Below the pieces are notes generated by a model that saw nothing but the letters and a program-made list of their open reading frames with translations, ran no database searches and was not told the origin of the DNA. The position numbers were made by a program, and so were the translations under genes. Below are positions 30,901 through 42,066 of a stretch of 64,000 bases of DNA, piece after piece. The stretch is from Palaemon carinicauda (taxonomy: Eukaryota; Arthropoda; Malacostraca; Decapoda; Palaemonidae): assembly GCF_036898095.1 (NCBI RefSeq), contig NC_090751.1, positions 46,022,055-46,086,054 of the forward strand. Reading direction: 5' to 3'. Each line of letters opens with the position of its first letter. Positions within the stretch are counted from its first letter, which is position 1.

Positions 30901-31449
30901 TATCAATTTTTACAGTAAAATATCCCTACATATGATATGATAATGGTGAAACTGGGATTTTGCAGATTATTTTCAAGCATTTTAATATCCATTTATATAA
31001 ACAGAATACAAGAAAATACGCTTGAAATCCACATTTCAGACAAACATCATTGAGAACAGGCCACTGTTTACAGTTTAATTGAAAGTTGATTTCAATCCAG
31101 ATTTCTATGTTGACTACAGTTGCTTATGTTAGAGAATTTAGGGTATGTATACAATGCTAACCTTAAATGATGTCTCCTTCCTTACACTTAATAATTACAT
31201 CCTTCTCTATCAATTCAATAGGCTCTGTTGTGAGTGATCAGTGCTTGCATGGAATACTGGCACAATATCTACATAGGTACTGAAGGTATGAATTACAGTA
31301 CATCTTTACCTCAATGTTTTCCAAGTGATACAGCTTAGTAGGTGAGGGTAGGGAATGGCAGGGAAGGGGAGGGAACAGTGTTAAGCTCCTTGAAAAGTAA
31401 AGACCTGGTTCTCCAGGTTTCATCATTAAAAAATGCTTTTTCCTCACTA
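30901..31449. other. Non-coding stretch, nothing recognised
   Basis: AT-rich single-copy sequence within the window. No open frame of note, no repeat ends, no clear splice signals. Confidence 0.5.
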
Positions 31450-33420
31450 ACATTGCCTTAAGAGTAGTCTCAAGATGTTGGAGAATAAACTTAAAGGCAT
31501 TTTGCGAGGGTTAGGCAACACTTCCGTGAAAGCCACAAATCTCTAAAAATGGTCATGCCCACCCAGAAAGACTACTCCCCACTCAACCTAGCCAGGGATC
31601 TATGAACACCATCCTAAAGTACAGTACTAAGGCAAAGATGGTCTGAAACTCATCTTCAGCTCAAAAGAACACAGACAGATGATCCAAGTGGATACTGAGT
31701 GCTAGAATTAAAGCGTTACTCAACGTTCTCCTTGAGATGGCAGAGGCCAGCACTTAATATCAACACCTCTGTCATCAGAAAACTCAAAGCAAAGAGTAAC
31801 CTAAGGAGGGCTGAAACAATTGGAAGAACTTACCCTGCAATGTAGCACAACTGGACCCTCTAGGACCTCTGTCAAATGTCTGTGGGAGGGATAGGCTCGT
31901 TGAGCAAAGCAACTAAATCACTGAGCTGTTTACATAATTGCAGGAGCACCAAGACCAAGACAGTTGGCATCATGCGGCAGAGAAGACACTGAATAAGAAC
32001 ATCACAGCGCACTAATCCAGACAAGGGAAGCCTTCTCAAAGACACTTACAAGCACTATATGCTTAATACCTGAGAATAAAGATCACATCCAACTCTGAAG
32101 GCCTGAGGTCCTGGGGGATGTAAGACTACTTGAAGCTTTTTTGCAAGCAGACAACTCCAATGAAGAGGACTATGCCCTTCAGTCAAAAGTCTGACCATAA
32201 TGCACTTCTTTGAGCAGAACTTAGGCTACAAAGTCATCAATCTGTACTAGAGATGTTCCCATAAGACTAGGATTAGGATTACAAAATTTAGTCCAAGCCA
32301 AGCACTGGGGCATTAAAGGCCATCCAGCAATATACATTACAAATTAAGAAGTACCCCTTCTACAATGAATCACAAAATTACCCACTTTTCCTGGTACACA
32401 GCTGTAGTACCCAGATATCTCCTGTCCAGTCCTTTGCAAAAGAAAATAAAAAAAATTTTGCTCTAAGGATAAGCAGGATAGTTTCCAACCGTGAAGTGCA
32501 TACTACTGCACTGATTGGTGGTACTTCTTATAGTGTAGCTGACAGAATTGTGGTTCATGGGAGTACTTTTCTCAATCATGACTGAAAGTAACAAATTGGG
32601 TCATCCTGAGACATCGTGATCACCATCGATTATCATCCCGTGAAACAGGCTGAATGGAAGAAAGGATTAGGCATCCAGGAGATACATTTTCAAACAATGC
32701 CCAACTGTCTGAAAGTGGGGGAACATGACCTAGAGTTAACCGTTCTGATATATGACCAAAAAATTCCAGGTGAACACCATATGGCAAGATGCCTTTCCAC
32801 TATGCAAAGAACTAAGAGCTCTGATACTACAACCTACCCACGTGATTGAGTATATGCTAGTATCTTGCCCAGGAGGATTTTATTAATGAATCTGGGATAC
32901 TTAGCCTGGCTATGGGGCCTAAGAAGCATCTCTGCAACCACTTACACGGGATATAACCGGCTGACAGCTCTACGAGAAATGCTGCCCAGATGTGCATGTT
33001 TTGTTATTTTGCAAAGATGGAGCAACACTTTACCCCATTGATTGTTTGACATAAATTAAAGAGATGGTGGCGACGCTAACATTCCTCGTGTGCCTCCTAA
33101 AACATTCTTTGAATACTTATAAGAATAAATGTGTTGCTTGCATTTCCAGCATGTTGATATGCAGATACTTTTATGCTAGCCATACACCTGACAACTAGAC
33201 TGCCAAAGTGTGCACAATGGCGGACCCCCTTCGAGACATCAGTGAATAGCTGCCCGTCCAGAAATAGGCAAGGCTTTTTCATCCAGCGACCAGTAAGATA
33301 GTCCCGTACCTCCTGTCCCACTAAAACAGGATGGCTTGGGGGATCCCTAGAGAATGAAGACCGATCCAACCTTTCCTCATATTTACACTTTCACATCCGT
33401 GATGAATTTATCAACTACAG
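31450..33420 (-). pseudogene. Heavily decayed DIRS pol remnant
   Basis: Follows the same order as family-1 DIRS at low identity on the minus strand. The region 32390-32570 resembles the SAM-like part (CTGGTACACAGCTGTAG, GAGGATAG-type blocks). The region 32750-32880 resembles the RNase H-YR connector (GCAAGATGCCTTTCC). At 33097-33369 a frame gives LDGQLFTDVSKGVRH, similar to LFSDASKKGWGAH of RNase H. Many stops and no ITRs seen. Old insertion. Confidence 0.5.
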
Positions 33421-33769
33421 TAATTCAACTGCCATTCCAGTAACGATGAAAGCATTGCCTATTTTAAATGACGAAAGGCTTATACAGTATAAGCGTAGGA
33501 ACAAATACTACCCTTGGGCAGTTATTGCACAATCAAGAGACCAACAGAATTCTCATATCTGCTTGTTAACACTGTCAAAAAATATTCAGGTAATGTATTT
33601 TGAATACAATTTCATGAGGGTTTATCAATTTAACCTGATAAAGATTTCAAAGACGAACGACAAGCTTCACTCTGGATTAAACAATCTTGTTGTTCCTATG
33701 TTCTGGCAAGCAGAACCTGCTTCGCTATGCACGTTAGCCCCATTGGCTAGTATTTCAGTGTTAATCATC

Positions 33770-34870
33770 AATAATACAAATGCACATACAGTACATACAT
33801 ATACCAAGGCATTTCCCCCAATTTTGGGGGGTAGCCAACATCAAACAAGTGAAACAAAAATGGGGACATCTCTCTATGTTCCTCCCAGCCTGACAAGGGA
33901 CTCAACCGAGTTTGGCTGGTACTACTAGGGTGGCAAAGCCCCCCTCGCACATTATCCACCACAGATGAAGCTTCATATTGCTGACTCCCCTACTACTGCT
34001 ACCTCTGCAGTCATCCAAGGCACTGGAGGAAGCAGCAGGGCCTACCGGAACTGCGCCACAATCGCTCGCCATTCATTCCTATTTCTAGCACGTCTTGCCT
34101 CTCACATCTATCCTCCTATCACCCAGAGATTCCTTCACTCCATCCATCCACCCAAACCTTGGCCTTCCTCTTGGCCTTCTCCCATCAACTCTTGCATTCA
34201 TCACCTTCTTTAGCAGACATCCATTTTCCATTCTCTCAAATGGCTAAACCACCTCAACACATTCATATCCATTCTAGCTGCTAACTCATTTCTTACACCC
34301 GTTTTCACCCTCACTACTTCGTTCCTAACCCTATCTACTTGAGATACACCAGCCATTTCTGTCTCTCCGTCACTTTCATTCCCCACAACACACAGTTGGT
34401 ACAATCACTTACTCGTACAATCACTTTTTCATACAGAACTCTCTTTACATTCATGCCCAACCCTCTATTTTTTACTACTCCCTTAACTGCCCCCAACACT
34501 TTGTATCCTTCATTCACTTTCTGATGTACATCTGCTTCCACTTCACCATTTGCTGCCACAACAGACCCCAAGTACTTAAACTGAACCACCTCCTCAAGTA
34601 ACTCTCCATCCAGCATGACATTCAACTTCGCACCACCTTCCCTTCTCGTACATCTCATAACCTTACTCTTACCCACATTAACTCAACTTCCTTCTCTCAC
34701 ACACCTTTCCAAATTCTGTCACTAATCGGCCAAGCTTCTCTTCCGCGTCTGCAACCAGTACAGTATCATCCGCAAACAACAACTGATTTACCCCCCCATT
34801 CATGGTCATTCTCGTCTACCAGTTTCAATACTCGTCCAAGCACTCGAGCATTAAACTCTCACAACTCCAA
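33770..34870 (-). mobile_element. RTE-like LINE, 5-prime truncated
   Basis: The minus-strand frames give the end of the RT with QLLFADDTVLVADAEEKL (FADD catalytic motif, about 34755-34800), then DGELLEEVVQFKYLGSVVAA and KRVLYEKVIV (34335-34676), then SQVDRVRNEVVRVKTGV and LRWFSHLREW (34210-34404). The 3-prime UTR runs left to a TACATACATATACC tail at about 33780. The same 3-prime end recurs at 47378-47650. Frames are broken. The right edge is the start of DIRS-e, which seems to have inserted into it. Confidence 0.8.
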
Positions 34871-35172
34871 TATGATATTTTCATTACTAAAATAAATTTT
34901 TGAACATACTTACCCAGTAGTTATATATATAGCTTACGTCCCCGACGTCAACGGCAGAAAATTCGAAACTAGCGCCAACCGCCAGTTGGATAGCCAGGTG
35001 TACCACCCCTGCACCCTAGCGAGGTACCTGGGAACCATTCCAGTGACCCTCATATTCCATGCCTCTAGTCTCTTAGAGGGGAGGAGGGTGGGACTAAAAA
35101 TTTATTTTATTAATGAAAATATCATTTTTAAACACAAGACTTACCCGGTAGTTATATATATAGCTGATTAAC
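34871..35172 (-). repeat. DIRS-e left ITR and ICR
   Basis: TATGATATTTTCATTACTAA at 34871 is inverted at about 35098-35128 (TTTATTTTATTAATGAAAAT). CTTACCCAGTAGTTATATAT at about 34910 recurs directly at about 35143 (CTTACCCGGTAGTTATATAT). The direct copy is expected because the right ITR is the inverse of the left. Confidence 0.8.
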
Positions 35173-35533
35173 ACCTTTGGTGGAGGGTTAGAGACAGCTA
35201 GTATATCTGGAATTCTACTTAAGAGTTCATTAAAACAAAACTTGAGGGTTCGTACCTGATAAGGAAGCTGACTTCAATGAAACTCTGCCTCATTATGTCA
35301 GCTAGCCTTATGAGATCCAGCGATCCTCCCAGGGGGCTGAAGATCTCGAAGGGACTGTCAAACCGGTGTCAAAACCTCATCATGACAGAACCTCCTCCAA
35401 TAACTAATTCCGGGTGCTCTCAAGGAACAAACATGACCACCTGACAAAATCAAAGATTGTGGAAGACTGACACAATCTCCACAAACAAACAAAAAACAGT
35501 TAAAAGTTCCAAGAGAAGAAAAGGTTATTGGGA

Positions 35534-36620
35534 TTATGGGAACATAGTGGTGGATCCTTCACCCACTATTGCACTCGCTGCTACGAATGGACCCAGAGTG
35601 AAACAGTCCTCATAACAAGTCTGAACACCTTTCAAATAATATGACGCGAACACGGATTTGCTCCTCCAGAAGGTCGTGTCCATTATGCTTTGTAGAGATC
35701 TGTTATGCCTGAATGCTGCCGACGTTGCCACTGCTCTGACTTCATGAGACTTGACCTTTTAAAAGTTCAACGTCTGATTCATTACAATGAATATGAGCTT
35801 CCTTAATTAAAAGCCTGACAAAATATGACAAGGCATTTTTAGACATCTGTAAAGAGCTTCTTGACTGAACACCACAAAGATTCAGACTTGCCTCGTAAGT
35901 CTTTTGTTCTCTCCATGTAGCATCTTAGAGCTCTAACTGGGTATAAGACACTTTCTATCTCATCTCCAACCAGATCCGTAAGATTTGGAATCTCAAATGC
36001 TTTGGGCCAAGGCTGAGAAGGGCGTTCGTTTTTAGCAAAAGAGCCTAATTGCAAGGAACAGACAGCTTTACCATTACAAAATCCAACGTTTTTGCTAAAC
36101 GCATGAATCTCTCTCACTCATTTGGCTGTCGCAAGACTGACCAAAAATAAAGTCTTCATAGTGAGGTCTTTCAAGGCAGTTGAACCCAGCGGCTCAAACC
36201 TGTCGCTCGAAATACTTCAAAACAATATCCAGATTCCAGGCTGGAGAATCTTGGTTCCGTCATTTTGAAAGACTTGAGAAGCTCTTGCAGATCCCTATTG
36301 CCAGAGAGGTCAAGGTTTCTATGCCTAAACACAGTAGCTAATATACTCCTATAGCCTTTAATAGTAGGAGGAGGAGAAATTGCACTTCCTTCGAAGATAT
36401 AGCAGGAAATCCGCAATTTGAGCTACAGAGGTCCTGGATGAAGAAAGAGAGTTGACTCTACACCACTCTCTGGAAACTTTCCACTTAGATTGATAGACCT
36501 TGATGGTTGAAGTCCTTCTTGCTCTCGCAATAGCTTGAGCTGCCTCCTTCGAAAAGCCTCTAGATCTAGCGAGTCTCTCGATAGTCTGAAGGCAGTCAGC
36601 TGAAGAGCGTGGAGATTTTG
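35534..36620 (-). pseudogene. DIRS-e tyrosine recombinase, degenerate
   Basis: N-terminal SAM-like part at about 36400-36600 (AIARARRTSTIKVYQSKWKV, QIADFLLYLRRK). The catalytic part shows SLATAK then TGA then VREIHAF near 36110, where families usually read AKRVxEL: the first catalytic Arg codon appears as TGA. PVRALRCYMERT is at about 35930. SHEVRAVATSAAFRHN near 35730 supplies His and Arg, and FASYYLKGV near 35640 the Tyr. Several frame changes. Inactive. Confidence 0.75.
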
Positions 36621-37400
36621 ATGCAATCTTTCTAAGTGGGGTTGTCTGAGTAGATCTGCTCTTAGAGGAAGAATTCTTGGGGTGTATCACCCATTCCAGT
36701 ACCTCTGTGAACCATTCTCTTGACGGCCAATAGGGAGCCACTAGGGTCATCCTGGTTCCTTTGGATGTCACAAATTTATGTATTACTCTGTACAGGATCT
36801 TGTAAGGTGGGAAGGCGTAGAGATCTAGATTGGACCAGTCCAATAGAAAAGCGTCTATGCGGACTGCTTCTGGATCCGGAACAGGGGAGCAACACGCCTT
36901 TAACCTCTTCGAGGTTGCGAAAAGGTCTATGCAAGGGCGACCCCAAAGACGCCACAGGCTCTTGCACACATGAAGGTTGAGGGTCCACTCTGTTGGAAGG
37001 ATCTGATTCCGTCTGCTGAGACTGTCTGCCATAACGTTTTTCTCCCCTTGAATGAATCGCGTGAGAAGTATAACGTTCCTCTCTCTTGCCCACATTAGGA
37101 GATTCTTTGACGTCTCGTACAGAGATATCGAGTGTGTTCCCCCTTGCTTTCAGATGTATGCCAATGCTGTCGTGTTGTCCAAATTGACCTGAACTACTTT
37201 GTTGGTGACTAAAGCCTCAAAACTTTTGAGGGCTAAAAGAACTGCCAACAACTCCTTGTGGTTGATATGCAAGGATTTCTGGGGCTCTGCCCATAGACCC
37301 GAGACTAATAACTTGTCTAGGGTTGCTCCCCATCCTGTGTCCGAGGTGTTGGAGCATAACCCAAGGTCTGGACTTTTTATTGACAAGTCGAGACCTTCCT
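36621..37400 (-). pseudogene. DIRS-e RNase H and connector
   Basis: RNase H reads SNTSDTGWGATL (first Asp replaced by Asn against the usual TDAS), INHKELLAVLLALKSF (Glu kept), NLDNTTALAYI then TGA then KQGG, and RFIQGEKNVMADSLSRR. The connector LWGRPCIDLFATSKR and LVAPYWPSREWFTEVL matches the one in family 1. One stop and frame changes. Order relative to RT and YR is canonical. Confidence 0.75.
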
Positions 37401-38262
37401 GGAACTTGTCTGGTTCCTCCCACCACCGAAGGCAGACTTTGATGGGGTTCGTGATAGGAATGAACATTGTTTCTAAGTCCCTCTCCTTGTCCCAATGGCT
37501 GTTGAGATGGAACTGGAGAAGACGAAGATTCAGTCTTCTCAGTGGGACAAATTGCTCCAAGGAGGAGAGGGTTCCTATCAGACTCATCCATTTCCTTGCT
37601 GAGCAAACTTTCTTGCTTTGAAATGATCTTAGTTTCAACTTGGCTAGCTCTATCCTTAAGGGAGATGGAAAAACCCGAAAAATCTGACTCCGTATCGTCA
37701 TCCCCAAATATAAAATCTCTTGAGATGGAACCAAGAGAGACTTTTCCTTGTTTACAAGGAGAACCAGTTCTTTCGCAAGGTCCAAGGTTGTCTGAAGATC
37801 GTAAGAGTGCGCTCTGAGAAGTCAGTCGTCGAGATACAGGGAGGCTCTTATGCCCCTTGAATGTAGGATCTTTGCCATATTCAGCATGAGCTTCGTAAAG
37901 ATCTGAGGTGCTGTGCAAAGGCCGAAGCATAGGGGTCTGAATTGGAAGACGTCTCCCATGAAAACAAACCTGAGGTAGGGTCTGAAGCTTGGATGGATGG
38001 GGACGTGGAAGTAGGCGTCCCGAAGGTCTAATGAGACCATCCAGTCGTCCCTCCTTACTGCTGCTAGCACTGACTTCGAAGTTTCCATGGTGAACTTCGT
38101 TTTGATGATGAACCTGTTCAGCGCACTCACGTCCAGAACTGGACGCCATCCCCCCCCCGAGTTCGTGGGTACCAGGAATAGCCGATTGTAGAAACCAGGT
38201 AAACAGATATCCTGAACCTTCTCTAAGGCCCCCTTTTCTAACATGAGACATTTGGTTCGAAA
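37401..38262 (-). pseudogene. DIRS-e reverse transcriptase
   Basis: The palm domain is well preserved: NRLFLVPTNSGGGWRPVLD, SLDLRDAYFHVPIHP (first catalytic Asp), CFGLCTAPQIFTKLM, and YLDD at about 37826-37837 immediately followed by TGA where family members have Trp. The second half (KELVLLVNKEKSLLVPSQ, YLGMTI, SARKWMSLIGTLSSLEQFV) is in the next frame. A frameshift near 38243 separates it from the upstream frame. It is the only nearly complete RT palm in the window. Confidence 0.8.
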
Positions 38263-38641
38263 GAGCTTGTCTCTTTGCCTCCTCTCTGTATCTGGGAGAG
38301 AGATCCACGGGAACTAAGACCAGGGGAGGGCTCCCTAGAAAGGGGATCTTGTAACCCTCCCTCAAGATCTGAATAGACCATTGGTCTGCCCTCTCTTCTC
38401 CCACGCTTGCCAGAATTTGAGTAGTCTGGCAACCACTGCTCTGAAACCTCTTCTCTTACTCCTTCTAGCATCAGGTCTGGAGCTACCCCTGCTGGAAGAT
38501 CTTCCTCGAAAGGGCTGGGAAAACTTGGGAAAAGTATCTTCCTTAGGCTTGCGGCTGGTAAAAGAGGGAGACAGAGCCTTTCTAGCAGTCTTGGAGACAA
38601 GATCCTGAGTAGCCTTCCGAGCTAAAGCTGAAGAGATCTCC
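38263..38641 (-). pseudogene. DIRS-e Gag, C-terminal part (candidate exon 2)
   Basis: Minus-strand frame EISSALARKATQDLVSKTAR, then a basic Ser/Arg-rich stretch (FRGRSSSRGSSRPDARRSKR) and GFRAVVARLLKFWQAWEKRG, leading into YKIPFLGSPP just before RT. The stretch is rich in Arg and Ser, as DIRS Gag often is. It joins the upstream Cys-rich exon in frame if the 79-nt stretch 38642-38720 is removed. Confidence 0.6.
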
Positions 38642-38720
38642 CTGATAAGTTCTTGCGGAAACAGTAATGGAGAAAGAAAAGAGGTGCATATAATATACTC
38701 CATAAATCAATGAAGCTTAC

Positions 38721-38995
38721 CTTAACCTGTTGGTTGATAAAGATGTGCTGCTGCTTTGAGGAAAACGTGAAGCCGTTGCGAAGGTTCCCTGACATGCAGG
38801 ACAATTTTTATTTTGTAAAATTGAATTGTGTCTCTGGCACAAATCCACTAGTTTTTCAATATAACCCCGAATAAGTAAGAACAATTTCATTGTGACTTAG
38901 GAAACAGTCAGGACAAGAAGATGGAATTTCAACTTCTTGTGCAATATCAGATGACGTGCTTGCTACGGCCTCGATGTCTAAGAACGAACTAAAAT
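38721..38995 (-). pseudogene. Cys-rich 5-prime exon joined to DIRS-e Gag (candidate)
   Basis: Minus-strand reading DIEAVASTSSDIAQEVEIPS then CPDC, and after a one-base slip in a GGGG run near 38860, LVDLCQRHNSILQNKN then CPACQGTF and SSSTSLSTNRL. The two CxxC pairs recall the zinc motif at the N-terminus of DIRS-d Gag. It ends at AAG|GTAAGC (38721/38720). It could be the natural Gag N-terminus or a captured host exon; the start codon is not identified. Confidence 0.4.
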
Positions 38996-39110
38996 GGCTG
39001 GGTAAGAAAATGTATTGTCGCACTGTGATTGGCCAAACGTGAAGACGTCATTGGGAAAGAAAATGTATTGTCGCACTGTGATTGGCCAAACGTGAAGACG
39101 TCATAGTGGA
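38996..39110 (-). promoter_or_regulatory. Tandem 53-bp duplication with CCAAT boxes, possible leftward promoter
   Basis: Two copies of a 53-bp unit (39004-39056 and from 39057), identical over the first 48 bases. Read on the minus strand each has GACGTC, CACGTTTGGCCAATCACAG, i.e. an NF-Y type CCAATCA box and a CRE-like half site. It lies just upstream of the Cys-rich exon of DIRS-e on the minus strand. The promoter role is inferred from motifs only. Confidence 0.4.
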
Positions 39111-39880
39111 CTAGTTTGTCTGCGGATTATAGTGGTTACAGGGCTCATTTGAGCAAAAATAAGACAGTCAACAATAAAAACAGACTTAGAAAAATCTGGG
39201 AGGAAGACTAGAGTAGCGTGAGTTTGATCGTCGATATTTCGACTATTATTGATTTTCACTAAATTATCTCACTGGTATACCATTATATACATACATTCCT
39301 ACATATTCTAGTAAAAATAAATTGAATATCAGTGATATCTTCATGCGGCCCTCTCCTAGACCTTAACCTCATATTCTATATTAAAAAATTTTAAAAGTTT
39401 TAGAACATATAATGTTCGCCCGTTTATTCTGTTCCAACAAGTAACTTACGACAGCAGCACCACCTATCAGCTTTTTTTAACTACCGGATGGAAGGAGATT
39501 CCTATGGTATATACTAAGATAAGAGCGAAACAGGAACTTCTTAAAACCTGTAACTTCGTTAATAGAAGTTTCCACTAGTCATATATGGGATTTGAAATAG
39601 TATTTGCAAAGATCTATTCAATTATGCAAGTTCCAATGTCTTTAATATTGTGCTGTTCTATAGTGGACCCAAATTATAACCTATGTTATTTACTGCCGAC
39701 TTACTTTATGGGGTTTAAAATAGAGGTGTTACTGAATACATAAAGGACCAAAACGGAGCATAGAAAGCATAAAGGAACGTAAAGGAGGACAATATTGTAA
39801 GTTTCCTCAAGTTTTCCAGACAGTAGCCATATAGCTATTGTTGATCTTGAGCATGTAAAAAAGTCTCCGAAATAATGACC
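39111..39880. other. Non-coding stretch, nothing recognised
   Basis: AT-rich sequence without open frames, repeats or transposon ends that I can recognise. Confidence 0.5.
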
Positions 39881-40150
39881 GAGGTTTGCGAGAGCAGCTT
39901 AATATGCACTGCTTGCCAGAACATAGCAATAATTCTTTAATTTTTTTTTTCTTTTTTTTTGGGGGGGGGGGGGGGGGGGGGGGCAAGCAAAGTGCGCCAC
40001 AGTGGAGCAAAATCCTTAGTTTTAAGATATAGCCAAAATAGTGATCCACAAATTTTGAAAGCGCAACCCAACACCTACCACTTGCCAGAACATTGCAGTG
40101 ATGTTATGTTAATTTTGCGAGCGCAGCGAACCGCGGTGCAGCAAAAATTA
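39880..40150. repeat. GCGAGCGCAGC / TTGCCAGAACAT repeat with poly-T and poly-G
   Basis: Two or three diverged units (about 39887, 40055, 40117) built of GCGAGAGCAGC and ACTGCTTGCCAGAACAT. They are split by a T-tract at about 39939-39960 and 23 consecutive G at 39961-39983. The same unit occurs inside the MITE at 53162-53425. Open frames here are composition artefacts. Confidence 0.55.
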
Positions 40151-40479
40151 GTAAAACTATAGCCGAACTTGAAGCCCAATAATGTTCCTTACACACTCAC
40201 ATTATCACCCATGCTGTAATTTGCCAATGGCCATCGCAGGTGTACTACCAATCCCTTTCTAAGGAGTATAGACTACTAATAGACATTCTATATCCCTTTA
40301 CAGTATTACTTTATATTCCTTTACACTTTTCAGGCACACCCTTAAAATAGTGGGGCTCATAACGTCTGATTGTCATTTCTCATGAACTAACATTATACAG
40401 TATTGCACTGTACGCTAATAAAACACATAGCTGGGGACCGAAGGCATGATAACTAACCAATAAGAAACTACAATAAACG

Positions 40480-40700
40480 GATTTTGAGCGAAGCGAAAAA
40501 TCTATTTTTGGGTGAGGTAGCCATGTCGTAAAATTTTAAGGGATATTCGCTCCAGGAGTTAGAATTCTGGATACCTTTGGTAAATTGTCTGGGATATATC
40601 ACTGTAGGTCCAATAAACCTAGGAAGCTACCTTCGAAGGAACTTCATCACGACGACATGGCCTAAGGCCAAAAATGCCAAGTGAAGGTACTAAGGGATGG
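40480..40700. repeat. Putative terminal sequence of another dispersed element
   Basis: Starts GAGCGAAGCGAAAAATCTATTTTTGGGTGAGGTAGCCATGTCGT and about 120 bp later has the inverse CGACGACATGGCCTAAGGCC. The CTATTTTTGGGTGAGG core resembles the complement of GGCGACACAGGTCCCTCGCCCAGAAATAG at 46997-47025. This looks like an ITR or ICR of a further DIRS-type family, but no coding part is linked. Confidence 0.35.
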
Positions 40701-41690
40701 AGGAGCAGTCACAGGTAATGTCAAAAAAGCACCTATGAAGGTATTAAGACTACAATATCCCATTCTAAAGTAAGAACTCCTACTGGCTACCATTTCAATC
40801 GCTAAGAAACCCAAAATTAACTTACGGTGACCCCGCAAGAGTTATTAGCCGAGCCAGAGCGAACACATGTAACCATCTACTTAAAGATCCTCAACTCTAA
40901 ATGTTTACATCAGATGGTGGCCCAAGTAAATCTTCTAACTTCCAATTATAAAACCTAAAAATCAAAATATCAAACGAAATTGAAATTATTACATACCCGT
41001 GCTTCCAAAAAACATCACAGACATCTTCCAAGGGGGTATAACAAGGGTTAAATTCGCCAAACACTGCATAAGGTCCAAAATGAGTAGCAGCTTACCGGTA
41101 ACAGAATTCAAGGATCACAAAATGGAAAAGCTGTGACGTAGATATGACGTAAGAGACTTACGTCATATTACGCCATTTACGATTTCATGTACTGCATATA
41201 ATTTTGTACCTATAGCCAGAATAATTAATTAATAGATAGTTAAAACTAATGTAGTAGTCTTTTAAACCTTTCTTATATTTGTTGTTCAAACAATTTCAAA
41301 TCAAGCAGTTATTTTTATTCATGAAAAGGAGAGGCGAATGAATATTCTATCATAATTGTAAAAGTAAGCATTTGGTTAAGTATCGTTGGTCATTGCAAAT
41401 TAATAATGATTAAAAGAGAATACCTTGGTGCCCTTCATCTAAGGCTAGGAACAAGTGAAGGAGAAAAAGATAAATATAAAAATTTCAAACTAGAGGAACA
41501 GAGAGCAGGATTTGGAACAACTGGGACACATGAATATATATTGCATAGGGAGGAAGACATTAAGAGTAAATTGATAGAATATTTTGAATAATTGTTGAAT
41601 AATGAAAATTACCCGGCATTAAGTTTCAAATTGTTTTTTATGTTAATAGTTTATATATGACATGTCTGTTTTGACGTTGTTACTTTCTTT
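40701..41690. other. Stretch without a recognised gene
   Basis: AT-rich. One 61-codon plus-strand frame at 41406-41591 (MIKREYLGALHLRL to KLIEYFE) has coding-like composition but no family I recognise and no splice context. It may belong to the retroposon whose tail follows at 41700-41846. Confidence 0.4.
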
Positions 41691-41699
41691 AGAATGATT

Positions 41700-41846
41700 T
41701 GTTGTTAATTTGTTCTCTTCATTTGTTTATTTCCTTGTTTCTTTTCCTCACTGGGCTATTTTTCCCAGTTGGAGCCCCTGGGCTTATAGCATCTTGCTTT
41801 TCCAACTAGGGTTGTAGCCTGGATAGTAATAATAATAATAATAATA
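41700..41846 (+). mobile_element. 3-prime end of a retroposon with (TAA)n tail
   Basis: CTGGGCTATTTTTCCCAGTTGGAGCCC forms a small hairpin near the end. CTTTTCCAACTAGGGTTGTAGCCTGGATAG then runs into six to seven TAA units (41826-41846). Termination in TAA repeats is typical of some non-LTR elements. No ORF is securely attached. Confidence 0.5.
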
Positions 41847-41974
41847 CTATATTTGTAAACTCTACGAAGAGACCCCATTATTATCTCACCATCAACGGTT
41901 ACGTTCACTCTTAAATCAAAAGTTTTTATTCTTGCAACATCCATTATTATTAACAGTTAAATCCATTTGCAAGC

Positions 41975-41979
<5 letters not shown>

Positions 41980-42063
<84 letters not shown>
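41980..42063. repeat. (CT)n microsatellite
   Basis: About 84 bp of nearly perfect CT with one interruption (CTCCTCT near 42008). Such tracts are abundant in decapod genomes. Confidence 0.95.

Positions 42064-42066
<3 letters not shown>

Larger units (their letters stand above)
34871..39000 (-). mobile_element. DIRS-e: second DIRS family, full pol order, right end missing
   Basis: Left ITR from 34871 (TATGATATTTTCATTAC). Its inverse is at about 35095-35125, followed by TACCCGGTAGTTATATATA, forming an ICR of the same two-part design as family 1. On the minus strand follow YR, RNase H, RT and Gag. No right ITR (complement of the 34871-34940 block) is visible up to 41 kb, so the right limit near 39000 is an estimate from the end of Gag-like coding. 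Confidence 0.8.

Noticed and set aside
1..31000. CRISPR-like or phage-like array because of regular repeats
   Set aside because: Repeats are 0.9-2.4 kb with DIRS ends, introns and LINEs nearby; the genome is eukaryotic.
37217..38404. 395-codon open frame, the longest in the window
   Set aside because: Only its first about 55 codons (YKIPFLGSPP region) are true DIRS-e coding. After 38245 it is a +1 shadow of the reverse transcriptase, whose real frame carries YLDD.
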